Origin: Gelidibacter algens
GTDB taxonomy: Bacteria > Bacteroidota > Bacteroidia > Flavobacteriales > Flavobacteriaceae
Assembly (NCBI RefSeq): GCF_001678675.1
Contig: NZ_LZRN01000044.1
Coordinates: forward strand, 1-33,476
Reading direction: 5' to 3'
DNA length: 33,476 bases
The notes beneath the pieces are model-generated. The model saw only the letters and a list, made by a program, of their open reading frames with translations, was not told where the DNA came from and searched no databases. The first letter of the stretch is position 1. Every line of letters starts with the position of its first letter. Shown here one piece after another: positions 13,977 to 23,384 of this stretch. Both the position numbers and the translations under genes were made by a program.

Positions 13977-14739
13977 AATAATCAAACGCTTTCAATAATC
14001 GAGAACCATACCAAGAGAACATTTCGCCATCAACTATGAGTATGGTAGCCTTGGGGAAATAGGACTGAAGTGTTGGTCTGTGTTTTTCCGTGAATGGAAA
14101 TGGCTCACTTGATAGTAGTACTAATTCTGCTCTTTCTGGCTGTACTTTTGTGAGTTTGACTTCCGGATAACGTTCCAAGTTTCCATAATAATTCTCAAAA
14201 CCACTTACGCGCAGCATCTCGTCTATAAAAGTCTCCTTACCCACTACCATCCAGGGTTTTTTCCAGATAAAGTATGCTGTACTTTTTTTAGGCTTACTTC
14301 TTATAAACTCCGCAAATTCCAGTCTTTTCTCAGAGATACCTTTAACGATGCTATCGGCGTTCTGTTGTTTCGAAAACAACTCTCCGTAGCGCTTTATGAG
14401 TTCTAAAGCATCATCCAGGGTATTGACATCACTAATATGGACAGTGGCTATTTTTTCGAGCTCCTGAATCATTTCTTCTGTATTCTCTTCTTTGTTGCAC
14501 AAAATAATGTCAGGTTGCAGCGCTTTTATCTTATCAAAATGGACTTGCTTTGTACCACCAACGACAACTTTTTTATCCTTGAGATGACGGGGATGGACGC
14601 AGAATTTAGTGATGCCCACAAGCGCATCTTCAAGATCCAAATCGACTAAAAGTTCGGTTTGTGAAGGCACTAAGGAGACAATCCGCGCTGGAGTTTTATC
14701 TATGGTGATAGGTCTGTTGAGTTGATCTTTAAATTCCAT
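13957..14739 (-). CDS. helical-backbone metal/cobalamin receptor-like protein without signal peptide
   Basis: The 260-residue protein has the two-lobe, single-helix architecture of BtuF/FhuD-type binding proteins: RIVSLVPSQTELLVDL near the N-terminus, then LQPDIILCNKE, and a C-terminal lobe. Such proteins normally bind cobalamin or iron complexes in the periplasm, but this one begins directly with the mature fold. In-frame upstream codons reach a stop near 14776 with no room for a signal peptide, so it appears cytoplasmic. It follows pyrF by about 36 bp on the same strand. No transporter genes adjoin it. The ligand is unknown; the nearby cobalamin-dependent enzymes make cobalamin an attractive guess only. 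Confidence 0.8.
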   Translation of the reverse strand: MEFKDQLNRPITIDKTPARIVSLVPSQTELLVDLDLEDALVGITKFCVHPRHLKDKKVVVGGTKQVHFDKIKALQPDIILCNKEENTEEMIQELEKIATVHISDVNTLDDALELIKRYGELFSKQQNADSIVKGISEKRLEFAEFIRSKPKKSTAYFIWKKPWMVVGKETFIDEMLRVSGFENYYGNLERYPEVKLTKVQPERAELVLLSSEPFPFTEKHRPTLQSYFPKATILIVDGEMFSWYGSRLLKAFDYFKTLHQ

Positions 14740-14775
14740 TATGAGATTGTCAAGTCGGTCCTCTTCGCAAAGACA

Positions 14776-15591
14776 TTAATTATTCAATATTACGGCCATT
14801 TCCTGTTGTAATTCCTTTGCTTTTTCAGCAGCAGCTTCAGCAAAATTCTCATCATTTGAAGCGTAAATAATACCTCTTGAAGAATTGACCAACAAACCAA
14901 CAGCAGCATTCATTCCGTATTTACATACTTCTTTTAAGTCACCTCCCTGCGCTCCTACGCCCGGCACCAACAAGAAACTGTTTGGGATAATTTTTCTGAT
15001 GTCTGCAAAATACGCTGCCTTCGTAGCTCCCACAACATACATGAGGTTCTCAGAATTTTTCCATGATTTTGAGGTTTCCAACACCTGTTTATAGAGTTCT
15101 CTACCGTCTACAGCTTTTGTTTGAAAATCGAAAGCGCCTTCATTGGACGTCAACGCCAAAAGAATGGTGTGTTTATCCTTAAATTCTAAAAACGGTTCTA
15201 CAGAATCCTTGCCCATATAGGGCGCCACAGTAACACTGTCAAAACCTAAATCTTCAAGAAATGCTTTGGCGTACATGCGGCTTGTATTGCCAATATCGCC
15301 ACGTTTGGCATCTGCTATCGTAAAAATTTCAGGATGGTTGGTATTGAGATATTGAATGGTTTTTTCGAGAGATTTCCATCCCTTTAGTCCGTAGGCTTCG
15401 TAAAACGCTGTATTGGGCTTGTAAGCCACACATAAGTGGTGGGTAGCATCAATGATTGCCTTATTAAAAGCAAAAATCGGATCCTCTTGAGTCAGTAAAT
15501 GCGGCGGAATCTTTGTTAAGTCAACATCCAATCCAATACAAAGAAAGGAGTTCTTCTTTTTTATTTGTGCAGTGAGTTGTTGTGTTGTCAT
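14776..15591 (-). CDS. pyrF: orotidine 5'-phosphate decarboxylase
   Basis: The 271-residue enzyme carries out the last step of UMP synthesis. The catalytic motif [10 protein letters not shown] (D94, K96, D99) and the phosphate-binding region [12 protein letters not shown] identify the longer bacterial type of the enzyme. The ATG is preceded, 6 bases away, by AAGGAGG (15598-15604 on the minus strand). That is a full Shine-Dalgarno sequence, unusual in Bacteroidetes, and it comes from the repeat array lying immediately upstream. It lies downstream of prfA in the same direction and upstream of the receptor-like gene, so the three may form one transcript. Confidence 0.95.
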   Translation of the reverse strand: MTTQQLTAQIKKKNSFLCIGLDVDLTKIPPHLLTQEDPIFAFNKAIIDATHHLCVAYKPNTAFYEAYGLKGWKSLEKTIQYLNTNHPEIFTIADAKRGDIGNTSRMYAKAFLEDLGFDSVTVAPYMGKDSVEPFLEFKDKHTILLALTSNEGAFDFQTKAVDGRELYKQVLETSKSWKNSENLMYVVGATKAAYFADIRKIIPNSFLLVPGVGAQGGDLKEVCKYGMNAAVGLLVNSSRGIIYASNDENFAEAAAEKAKELQQEMAVILNN

Positions 15592-15596
15592 GAATT

Positions 15597-15769
15597 TCCT
15601 CCTTAATCCTTCCTCCTTAATCCTCCGAAGGAGGAAACTGTTGTGTGATTACTCTTATTCCTCCTTAATCCTCCGAAGGAGGAAACTGTTATGTGATTAC
15701 TTTATTCCTCCTTAATCCTCCGAAGGAGGAAACTGTTGTGTGATTACTCTTATGTGATTACTCATAGTA
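15597..15769 (-). repeat. tandem stem-loop repeats in the pyrF leader
   Basis: Three direct units of 47-48 bp (15610-15657, 15658-15704, 15705-15752) follow each other without spacers, with partial units at both ends. Each contains CCTCC-GAA-GGAGG and the phrase AACTGTTGTGTGATTACT. On the minus strand each unit offers GGATTAAGGAGGAA, and the partial copy nearest pyrF provides its ribosome binding site. The stems could hide or expose the AAGGAGG sequences. This regulatory role is inferred. Confidence 0.75.
15598..15604 (-). promoter_or_regulatory. repeat-derived Shine-Dalgarno sequence of pyrF
   Basis: AAGGAGG lies 6 bases before the pyrF ATG on the minus strand and is part of the stem-loop repeat. 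Most genes here show no such site. Confidence 0.6.
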
Positions 15770-15797
15770 AAATATTAATAAGCCCCCATTTGAGTGT

Positions 15798-15826
15798 CCT
15801 TTCCTTCGGAAAGGAGTCAGGATAGG
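15798..15826. repeat. stem-loop repeat after prfA
   Basis: CCTTTCC-TTC-GGAAAGG is a perfect 7-bp stem followed by AGTCAGGATAGG. It ends two bases before the prfA stop codon complement and has no T-run. It matches the build of the repeat inside icmF. Confidence 0.55.
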
Positions 15827-15827
15827 A

Positions 15828-16904
15828 TCAAATCACATCCGTATTAGCCTTTAACTTTTGAGTGTTTTCAGCCAATTGAAGTTCATCAATAATACGCTGT
15901 ATATCGCCATTGACAATATTACCCAAATCATAAAGCGTTAGACCCACTCTATGGTCTGTAACACGACCTTGTGAATAATTATAGGTTCTGATCTTAGCAC
16001 TTCTATCTCCGGAAGACACCATAGAGCCACGTTTTTCAGCATCTTCAGCATTTTTCTTGGCAAGCTCCATATCATATAAGCGCGAACGCAATACTTTAAA
16101 TGCTTTCTCTTTATTCTTGTGCTGTGATTTTTGATCCTGACATTGTGCCACCAATCCTGTAGGAAGGTGAGTCAAACGCACTGCAGAATAGGTCGTATTT
16201 ACCGATTGCCCACCTGGACCCGAAGAACAGAAAAAATCAATCCGTACCTCCTTTGGATTTATTTCCACATCAAACTCTTCAGCTTCAGGAAAAACCATCA
16301 CTGTGGCCGCACTGGTGTGCACGCGCCCTTGAGTTTCCGTTTGTGGCACACGTTGCACGCGGTGAACGCCTGCTTCAAACTTCATGGTGCCATAAACATC
16401 ATCTCCCAAAACCTCAAACTGGATTTCCTTATAGCCGCCATTGGTACCTTCACTATAGTCTACAACATCAACCTTCCATCCTTTGCTTTCGCAATATTTG
16501 CTATACATTCTGAATAAATCTCCAGCAAAAATACTGGCCTCATCACCCCCTGTACCTGCACGAAGTTCCATCACTGCATTTTTAGTATCCTCAGGATCTC
16601 TAGGAATCAATAAAAAGCGGATATCATCTTCAAGCTTTGGAATACCTACTTTAGCGTCTTCATATTGTAACTTGGCCATTTCTACCATTTCTGGATCGCT
16701 ACCACCCGCTAAAATTTCTTCGGCTTCAGCCAAATTGTTAGTCAATTCTAAATATTCCTCACGCTTGTCCATCAACTTGCGCAAATCTTTATATTCTTTA
16801 TTCAGTTCTACATAACGCGTTTGATCTTTCATGATATCTGGCTGGATAATCAAATCGCTGACCTCATCAAAACGCTGCTTTACTATTTGTAACTTGTCTA
16901 ACAT
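15828..16904 (-). CDS. prfA: peptide chain release factor 1
   Basis: The 358-residue protein is the release factor for UAA and UAG. The peptidyl-tRNA hydrolysis motif GGQ is at 231-233 ([15 protein letters not shown]). The stop-codon recognition tripeptide PxT appears as PQT (187-189, in [14 protein letters not shown]), where Escherichia coli has PAT. This form marks it as RF1 rather than RF2. The length is normal. A -7 motif lies 19 bases upstream. It is co-directional with pyrF, separated by the stem-loop repeat array. Confidence 0.96.
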   Translation of the reverse strand: MLDKLQIVKQRFDEVSDLIIQPDIMKDQTRYVELNKEYKDLRKLMDKREEYLELTNNLAEAEEILAGGSDPEMVEMAKLQYEDAKVGIPKLEDDIRFLLIPRDPEDTKNAVMELRAGTGGDEASIFAGDLFRMYSKYCESKGWKVDVVDYSEGTNGGYKEIQFEVLGDDVYGTMKFEAGVHRVQRVPQTETQGRVHTSAATVMVFPEAEEFDVEINPKEVRIDFFCSSGPGGQSVNTTYSAVRLTHLPTGLVAQCQDQKSQHKNKEKAFKVLRSRLYDMELAKKNAEDAEKRGSMVSSGDRSAKIRTYNYSQGRVTDHRVGLTLYDLGNIVNGDIQRIIDELQLAENTQKLKANTDVI

Positions 16905-16923
16905 GTATGGTTTAATTGTGATG

Positions 16924-16931
16924 CAAAAGTA
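16924..16931 (-). promoter_or_regulatory. -7 motif of prfA
   Basis: On the minus strand TACTTTTG matches TAnnTTTG, 19 bases before the prfA ATG. No convincing -33 TTG was found. Confidence 0.4.
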
Positions 16932-17048
16932 CGATAATTTCTTAATTGTGAATAGGGTATTTTTACTACAGCTTAAAGAAATTTGGCGTAGAATACAGAA
17001 TTATTGTCGTTAAAAAAATAAAAATTTTAAATACTTCGTTTCGATATT

Positions 17049-17339
17049 ATGATGCAGCGCTTAGGAGCCATATTTTTATTCTACAAACCATTTTTTTTAT
17101 GGTCTATGGCTATCAATATTCTAATCCTCTTTGCCAATCCCTATATTTTACCAACTATTATCACCAAACTTCTCCTCACTTTTTTCGTTTGGTATTTAGT
17201 ACATGAAACCAGCGCCAACCGTAAATTGATTTTCTATAAGAATTTAGAAATTTCTACATGGCGCCTATTTTCAACACTTTTTTTAATTGATATCGCAATA
17301 ACCATTACCTTTCTGCTCCTAATGAAAGCCTTTGTATGA
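17049..17339 (+). CDS. small membrane protein coupled to an ABC ATPase
   Basis: The protein has 96 residues with three likely membrane helices (about 8-30, 34-50 and 75-94). The first two codons are both ATG (17049 or 17052). Its TGA overlaps the ATG of the ATPase gene (ATGA at 17336-17339), so the two are made together. It is much shorter than a normal ABC permease and may be an accessory or miniature membrane partner. The family is not recognised. Confidence 0.65.
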   Translation: MMQRLGAIFLFYKPFFLWSMAINILILFANPYILPTIITKLLLTFFVWYLVHETSANRKLIFYKNLEISTWRLFSTLFLIDIAITITFLLLMKAFV

Positions 17340-17995
17340 TTATTGAATTGGACAGTGTTGAGTTGTATTTCGACAAACGTCGGATTTTAAATGGCATCTA
17401 TCTAAAAGCTGAAACTGGAAAAATTACAGGGCTTTTAGGACGCAACGGCTGCGGGAAGAGTTGTTTGCTTCAAATACTTTTCGGGTCGTTACACCCAAAA
17501 TATAAGTTTATTAAGATTGATGGCAAACCAATGCTAAAGCCACTCTATTCTCAACAGAATTCAGCGTACTTACCACAACATCATCTAGCACCAGACCATT
17601 TAAAAATCAAAACCCTTTTTCAACTTTTACTGCTGGATTGGAAAGCATTTATAAGCCATTTTGAGAGTTTTTCACCGTACTACAATTCTAAATTGAATCA
17701 GATTTCCGGTGGCGAACGCCGCGTTATTGAAACCTATGCGGTGTTAAAACAAGCGGGTGATATCATTTTGCTGGACGAACCCTTCTCCAATATTGCGCCG
17801 TTGTATGTGGAAACAATAAAACAACTCATAAGCGCTGAAAAAGCACAGAAAGCCATCATTATCACCGATCATTATTATAGGGATGTCATTGACATTTGCG
17901 ATGAACTCTATCTCTTAAGTAATGGATGTACTAAAAAAATTGAAAATTTGGAAGAACTTGAAGATTACAATTATCTCAATCTTGGTAGTTTATAA
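17336..17995 (+). CDS. ABC transporter ATP-binding protein
   Basis: The 219-residue ATPase has Walker A GRNGCGKS (35-42), Q-loop in YLPQHH (Q81), signature ISGGE (123-127), Walker B IILLDEP (143-149) and H-loop His179 (IITDHYY). All catalytic residues are present. The only neighbour that could be a membrane partner is the 96-residue three-helix protein encoded just before it with overlapping codons. The substrate cannot be inferred. A strong terminator follows. Confidence 0.85.
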   Translation: MIIELDSVELYFDKRRILNGIYLKAETGKITGLLGRNGCGKSCLLQILFGSLHPKYKFIKIDGKPMLKPLYSQQNSAYLPQHHLAPDHLKIKTLFQLLLLDWKAFISHFESFSPYYNSKLNQISGGERRVIETYAVLKQAGDIILLDEPFSNIAPLYVETIKQLISAEKAQKAIIITDHYYRDVIDICDELYLLSNGCTKKIENLEELEDYNYLNLGSL

Positions 17996-18002
17996 ACGCA
18001 AA

Positions 18003-18025
18003 AAAGGAGGCTAAAAGCCTCCTTT
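18003..18025. terminator. bidirectional terminator between the ABC gene and nrdJ
   Basis: AAAGGAGGC and GCCTCCTTT form a perfect 9-bp stem with a 5-base loop, flanked by A-rich and T-rich sequence. It lies between two convergent genes and can serve both. Confidence 0.8.
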
Positions 18026-18044
18026 CTATATAGGTATTAAAATG

Positions 18045-20597
18045 TTATCCACACTTTGAAGAACCACAGTCCTTACAGGTCAAACAGCCTTCTTGATAGA
18101 TAAGATTTTCAGATTTACAGCTGCTGCAAACTTGTCCTTTAACTTGTGTCCCATCTTCAACATAGCGTTTTAAAGCTCTTACCACACCGTTCTTCCAGGT
18201 ATTGATAGACTCGGTATCAAGCTGCAAACTATTGATCAAGTCTACAATTTTATCAATTGGCATGCCGTGACGCAATGTGCTTGAGATCAACTTGGCATAG
18301 TTCCAATATTCAGGGTCAAATTTATGCGAGAGTCCTTCAATAGTGGTCTTATATCCTCTGATATTTTTATATTGGAAGTCGTAGCGTGAGCTGCCATCTT
18401 CATTTCTATTCTTGATAATCACGCCTTCATTTGCCCAACGCGGAATCATAATACCGTCTTCATCATCAGCCAATCCGGTGAAAATTTCATAAGGTTTTCC
18501 ATTGATCAATCCGATAAATGCAATCCATTTTTCTTTGTTATTCTGGAATCTGACCACATCAGCTTCCAAAACTTGCGGACGTTTTGTCGGGAATGTTGTC
18601 AAGGTTTCTTGATCCTCATCCTTTTTCTCCTCATTTGAGATCAACACTCCAGAACGTGAGCCATCTCTATATACAGTAACGCCTTTACAGCCTGCTTCCC
18701 ATGCTTCCATATAGAGTTTTCCTACCAAATCTTCAGTAGCATCATTAGGCAAGTTTATGGTGACACTAATGGAGTGGTCTACCCATTTTTGAACGGCCCC
18801 TTGCATAGACACTTTACTCATCCAATCCACATCATTGGAGGTTGCTTTATAATACGGTGATTTTTTAATTAAGACATCCAAGTCCTTTTGAGGATAATTC
18901 TTAGAAGTATCGTAACCGTTGACTTCCATCCATTGTTTGAATCTGTGATGAAAAACCACATATTCTTCCCATGAATCTCCAACCTCATCTACAAAATCTA
19001 CCCGCGCGTCCTTATCATTAGGATTCACCTTACGGCGTCTTTTATAAACAGGCATAAATACAGGCTCAATACCAGAAGAGGTTTGCGTCATCAAACTTGT
19101 GGTGCCCGTTGGAGCAATAGTCAATAATGCAATGTTACGACGACCAAATTCGGTCATGTCATAATATAGTTTTTCATCAGCAGCTTTTAAACGCTGAATG
19201 AATGGGTTGTTTTTTTCACGCTCTACATCAAAAAATGCAAAAGCACCACGTTCTCTAGCCAAATCAACTGAAGCACGATAGGCGGCAAGCGCCAAAGTTT
19301 TGTGAACTTCTACAGAAAACTCATTTCCTTTTTTACTTCCGTATTGAATGCCCAAACCAGCAAGCATATCCCCTTCTGCAGTAATGCCCACGCCAGTTCT
19401 TCTACCTTCTTTTGCTTTTGTTCTGATATTTACCCATAAATTTCTTTCGGTTGCTTTAACCTCATCAACTTCAGGATCAGCATCAATTTTCTTTAAAATG
19501 ACATCAATTTTTTCCAATTCCAAATCGATGATGTCATCCATAATGCGTTGTGCAAATGCGACGTGTTTTTTGAAAAGCTCAAAGTTGAACGTAGCTTCTT
19601 TTGTAAAAGGCTGCTCAACATAAGAGAATAAATTAATGGCCAATAATCTACAAGAGTCATAAGGACAGAGCGGAATTTCGCCACATGGATTTGTAGAGAC
19701 CGTTTTATACCCTAAATCAGCATAACAATCTGGGACAGATTCATTGATGATGGTATCCCAAAACAAAATTCCAGGTTCAGCAGATTTCCATGCGTTATGG
19801 ACAATTTTTTTCCAGATCCCGTTGGCCTCAATAGTTTTTGAAAACTTAGGGGCCTCACTAAAAATAGGATATTTTTGAGTGTATTGGCTATTAGATTTTA
19901 CAGCCTTCATAAAATCGTCATCGATTCTTACAGAAACGTTGGCACCTGTAACTTTACCTTGTTCTAATTTGGCATCAATAAAATCTTCAGCATCTGGATG
20001 ATTGATAGAAACTGAAAGCATTAAGGCGCCTCTGCGGCCATCTTGAGCAACTTCTCTAGTGGAGTTTGAATAACGTTCCATAAACGGAACAATACCCGTG
20101 GAAGTTAAAGCTGAATTCTTAACTGGCGAACTTTTTGGACGGATGTGAGATAAATCATGGCCCACCCCACCGCGACGCTTCATCAATTGCACCTGCTCCT
20201 GATCAATCTTCATAATCCCACCATAGGAATCAGAATCGCCTGAATTGCCAATAACGAAACAATTGGAAAGAGAAGCAATTTGAAATGGGTTACCGATGCC
20301 TGCCATTGGGCTACCTTGTGGCACAATATATTTGAAGTCTTTGATGAGATCAAAAACCTCTTGTTCTGACAGTGGATTTTGATATTTTGATTCAACGCGT
20401 GCAATTTCTTTTGCGATTCTCGTGTGCATAGCGTCTGGTGTTAATTCGTAAATATGGCCTTGAGAATCTTTGAGCGCATATTTGTTCAACCAAACTCTTG
20501 CCGCTAAATCATCATTCTTAAAATAATTTAGGGCAGCTTTAAAAGCTTCTTCTTGAGTGTAGATGGTGGTTGGAGTGATGAGGGTGTCAACTTTCAT
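18045..20597 (-). CDS. nrdJ: adenosylcobalamin-dependent ribonucleotide reductase, class II
   Basis: The 850-residue enzyme makes deoxyribonucleotides without needing oxygen or an NrdB partner. The active-site cysteine is C305 in STNPCGEIPL. The redox pair is likely C113 (LSNCFVI) and C316 (YDSCRLL). The C-terminus carries the CxxC-type ribbon and final redox cysteines (CSSCKSENL, CLTCKDCGSSKCG) usual in class II enzymes. The absence of a radical-generating subunit gene nearby agrees with the B12 type. I searched the 195 bp upstream for cobalamin riboswitch features and saw none. Confidence 0.92.
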   Translation of the reverse strand: MKVDTLITPTTIYTQEEAFKAALNYFKNDDLAARVWLNKYALKDSQGHIYELTPDAMHTRIAKEIARVESKYQNPLSEQEVFDLIKDFKYIVPQGSPMAGIGNPFQIASLSNCFVIGNSGDSDSYGGIMKIDQEQVQLMKRRGGVGHDLSHIRPKSSPVKNSALTSTGIVPFMERYSNSTREVAQDGRRGALMLSVSINHPDAEDFIDAKLEQGKVTGANVSVRIDDDFMKAVKSNSQYTQKYPIFSEAPKFSKTIEANGIWKKIVHNAWKSAEPGILFWDTIINESVPDCYADLGYKTVSTNPCGEIPLCPYDSCRLLAINLFSYVEQPFTKEATFNFELFKKHVAFAQRIMDDIIDLELEKIDVILKKIDADPEVDEVKATERNLWVNIRTKAKEGRRTGVGITAEGDMLAGLGIQYGSKKGNEFSVEVHKTLALAAYRASVDLARERGAFAFFDVEREKNNPFIQRLKAADEKLYYDMTEFGRRNIALLTIAPTGTTSLMTQTSSGIEPVFMPVYKRRRKVNPNDKDARVDFVDEVGDSWEEYVVFHHRFKQWMEVNGYDTSKNYPQKDLDVLIKKSPYYKATSNDVDWMSKVSMQGAVQKWVDHSISVTINLPNDATEDLVGKLYMEAWEAGCKGVTVYRDGSRSGVLISNEEKKDEDQETLTTFPTKRPQVLEADVVRFQNNKEKWIAFIGLINGKPYEIFTGLADDEDGIMIPRWANEGVIIKNRNEDGSSRYDFQYKNIRGYKTTIEGLSHKFDPEYWNYAKLISSTLRHGMPIDKIVDLINSLQLDTESINTWKNGVVRALKRYVEDGTQVKGQVCSSCKSENLIYQEGCLTCKDCGSSKCG

Positions 20598-20792
20598 TTA
20601 ATTTAATGCTTTTATGGATTGGAAAAATATCTTTTGAAAGGTTAAAGTAACAAAAAATAAACAACCTACAACATGATTAAAATCACAAAGTTTACACGAA
20701 GTACATGCTAAATTATTGTATTATAGATAGTTAACAATTTATCAACAGTAGAAAGTTGACAAATTCTCAAAACAAGGGTAGATATTTAAAAT

Positions 20793-21881
20793 TTAGAAAT
20801 CAATGGCAACACCAACGCCCAAAATTTGCTTCCATTGCACCTTGGCACCATTTTCAGCATAGGTATCTTTGATGTCAGTAGGAGTCAAAATCTTGATATC
20901 ATCATCATATTTCAAATGAGATCCTAACGATGCTTTTACGTATTGGTTCACCTTAAAATTGAAATTGACCAACCAATCGACGTCCACGTTACCAAAACTG
21001 TTGATATAATCCGTATACAAACTGATCTTGCTGGAAACATTGATATTCTCAAACATTTCAGTCTCAAAATAATTGGTAATCAAAATTCCTAATTCATTTC
21101 TTATCATTCTACCATCTCTGATCTTATTGCCCGCATCATCATATACTGCAGGCTCCACACCAAAAGCACCCTTATCAGCCAAACCACGATCTAAAACATA
21201 GGTTGTTTTAACTGTCAATGGAGAAAAATAAAAAGAAAATTTTTCCATATTTTTTCCATACTCAGCACCCCCTCCAACAAACAAATATCCAGGGGCCATA
21301 AATTTTGATATTGCCCGTTCTCGGTTTGGATAATTATACCCATTGGTAAACTGCGTCCTGAAATTAAATTGTGCGGAGAAAAACCAATTGGTCAATGAAT
21401 CTTTTCTATAACCCATATTAGAGTCAAACTCGATTATATCTTCAGTTTTTCTCAATTCTTGGTCCTCTTGCTTGTTGACACCGTAACGTATCTTTCCTCT
21501 GGTTCCCCAATAAAGGTTTTCATATTTATAATTGAGCGAAGAATCTAGACCCAACAACGCAGAAATAGAATTACTCCCTCCGGAGTTCCAATTGACAAAG
21601 GTCACTTCACTAATATCAACACCAGCTCTATTTTTTTGAACCCATTTTGGTTTCACTAAAGCAGCGATAGAATCAGCCTTATAAGCCGCAATAATTTGAG
21701 CCTTTGCTACTGCCAGGTCAATTGCTAAGGTGTTCGTCTTTTCAGCAGCTATCAACATAGCCTTTGCTATAACCAAGGAATCTGCCTTTGCAACCGCAAC
21801 GGAATCCTTCTCTTTGCCAGTTGTTTGACCGTTTGAAAATTGGCACAGCAATACCATGCACATCATAAAAATCTTTCTCAT
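20793..21881 (-). CDS. DUF3078 outer-membrane protein
   Basis: The protein has 362 residues. A signal peptide ends near FSNGQ (about residue 19). Next comes an Ala/Lys-rich stretch with repeated xAxAKADSxxIA-like words (about 28-75), probably a periplasmic helix. The rest is aromatic-rich beta-barrel sequence matching DUF3078 (KPKWVQKNRAGVDISEVTF, FVNWNSGG). The last residue is Phe after alternating hydrophobics, as expected of an outer-membrane barrel. It lies 30 bp after purM on the same strand and may be cotranscribed with it. The function is unknown. Confidence 0.85.
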   Translation of the reverse strand: MRKIFMMCMVLLCQFSNGQTTGKEKDSVAVAKADSLVIAKAMLIAAEKTNTLAIDLAVAKAQIIAAYKADSIAALVKPKWVQKNRAGVDISEVTFVNWNSGGSNSISALLGLDSSLNYKYENLYWGTRGKIRYGVNKQEDQELRKTEDIIEFDSNMGYRKDSLTNWFFSAQFNFRTQFTNGYNYPNRERAISKFMAPGYLFVGGGAEYGKNMEKFSFYFSPLTVKTTYVLDRGLADKGAFGVEPAVYDDAGNKIRDGRMIRNELGILITNYFETEMFENINVSSKISLYTDYINSFGNVDVDWLVNFNFKVNQYVKASLGSHLKYDDDIKILTPTDIKDTYAENGAKVQWKQILGVGVAIDF

Positions 21882-21911
21882 TAAGTAGGTGATTAATGTT
21901 TAGACCAGCTT

Positions 21912-23090
21912 TTAATACTTAAAGACTCCAAATTCGCTTTCAATGGTCAACTGCTTTTTAGCGGCATTTTCCACCCTACCCACTATTTGCGCCTCCACAT
22001 TAAAAGATCTTGAGATCGCAATCAGATCATCAGCAATGGCTGGCGACACATACAGCTCCATACGGTGACCGCAGTTGAACACTTGATACATTTCCTTCCA
22101 ATTGGTATTGGACTGTTCTTGAATCAATCTGAATAACGGAGGAATTGGAAATAAATTATCTTTTATGATATGAAGGGTATTGACAAAATGAAGAATTTTG
22201 GTCTGAGCTCCACCACTGCAGTGGACCATGCCATGAATATCATTCGAATTATATTTTGATAAAATCTTACTAATTATTGGCGCATAAGTACGCGTTGGAG
22301 AAAGAACGAGCTTACCTGCATTTAAAGGCGAACCATCAACAGCATCAGTCAATTTTACGTTTCCAGAATACACCAAATCCTCTGGTACGGAGACATCAAA
22401 ACTTTCAGGAAACTTTTCAGCCAGATACTTATGAAAAACATCGTGGCGTGCAGAAGTAAGCCCATTGCTACCCATACCGCCATTATATTCGTGCTCATAG
22501 CTTGCTTGCCCTGACGAGGACAGCCCAACAATAACATCTCCAGCTTTAATATTGGCATTATCGATTACGTCAGTACGCTTCATACGTGCTGTAACTGTAG
22601 AATCGACGATAATGGTGCGCACCAAATCACCCACATCTGCAGTTTCACCGCCTGTAGAATGAATAGTTACCCCAAATGTTTTCAATTCAGCTATTAATTC
22701 TTCAGTACCATTTATGATAGCCGAAATGACTTCACCTGGAATTAAATTTTTATTTCTTCCAATTGTAGAAGAGAGCATAATATTATCTGTAGCACCCACA
22801 CACAATAGATCATCAATATTCATGATCAACGCATCTTGCGCAATGCCTTTCCAAACAGAAATATCGCCAGTTTCCTTCCAGTACATATAGGCCAATGATG
22901 ATTTTGTACCTGCACCATCAGCGTGCATGATCAAACAATACGCTTCGTCATTAGTGAGGTAATCAGGAACGATTTTACAAAATGCCTGAGGGAACAGACC
23001 CTTATCAATGTTTTTGATCGCATTGTGTACGTCTTCTTTAGAAGCGGAAACACCTCTTTGCGCATATCTTTTACTTATGTCTTGACTCAT
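21912..23090 (-). CDS. purM: phosphoribosylformylglycinamidine cyclo-ligase (AIR synthetase)
   Basis: The 392-residue enzyme of purine synthesis converts FGAM to AIR using ATP. The PurM fold is visible through DGAGTKSSLA (58-67), the metal-binding DALIMNIDDLLCVGA, the glycine-rich STGGETADVGD and a C-terminal domain with HCSGGAQTK. It is somewhat longer than the ~345-residue Escherichia coli enzyme, as usual in Bacteroidetes. A -7 motif lies 17 bases upstream. The DUF3078 gene follows closely. A more distant AIR-synthase-related protein is the alternative, but less likely. Confidence 0.85.
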   Translation of the reverse strand: MSQDISKRYAQRGVSASKEDVHNAIKNIDKGLFPQAFCKIVPDYLTNDEAYCLIMHADGAGTKSSLAYMYWKETGDISVWKGIAQDALIMNIDDLLCVGATDNIMLSSTIGRNKNLIPGEVISAIINGTEELIAELKTFGVTIHSTGGETADVGDLVRTIIVDSTVTARMKRTDVIDNANIKAGDVIVGLSSSGQASYEHEYNGGMGSNGLTSARHDVFHKYLAEKFPESFDVSVPEDLVYSGNVKLTDAVDGSPLNAGKLVLSPTRTYAPIISKILSKYNSNDIHGMVHCSGGAQTKILHFVNTLHIIKDNLFPIPPLFRLIQEQSNTNWKEMYQVFNCGHRMELYVSPAIADDLIAISRSFNVEAQIVGRVENAAKKQLTIESEFGVFKY

Positions 23091-23107
23091 AGCTTTTATT
23101 GCAAACG

Positions 23108-23115
23108 CAAAAATA
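23108..23115 (-). promoter_or_regulatory. -7 motif of purM
   Basis: On the minus strand TATTTTTG matches TAnnTTTG, 17 bases before the purM ATG. Confidence 0.4.
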
Positions 23116-23384
23116 GGGATTGTATTTTAGTTTTCCCCGATAATCGAATTTGAATTACTGGTGGTGATACAAAATGAAGACTTTAAATTCTTTAGCAGAA
23201 CTCAATTAGTTCAATACTCTACAGCAGCGAAATCAAAATGGAGTTGCCATGTTCAATTGTGTTATGATTTCACAGCTCAATCAAGTCACAAAATCTCATT
23301 GTATAAAAAAACGTGCAATTCAACAAGCCTTTTTAATGATTCCATAAAATGTTATTATGTTGTGAAGAGATTCGCAAAAACGAA
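23116..23384. other. intergenic region upstream of purM
   Basis: No gene is supported. The plus-strand ORF crossing it begins with GTG, runs through the terminator hairpin at 23385-23421 and has no recognisable features. Confidence 0.5.

Noticed and set aside
15597-15769. Possible CRISPR array
   Set aside because: The 47-48 bp units follow each other directly, with no unique spacers and no cas genes nearby; they are tandem stem-loop repeats.
18045-20792. Cobalamin riboswitch upstream of nrdJ (and upstream of icmF at 12273-12532)
   Set aside because: No B12-box or long structured leader was recognised in either upstream region by eye; a covariance-model search would be decisive.
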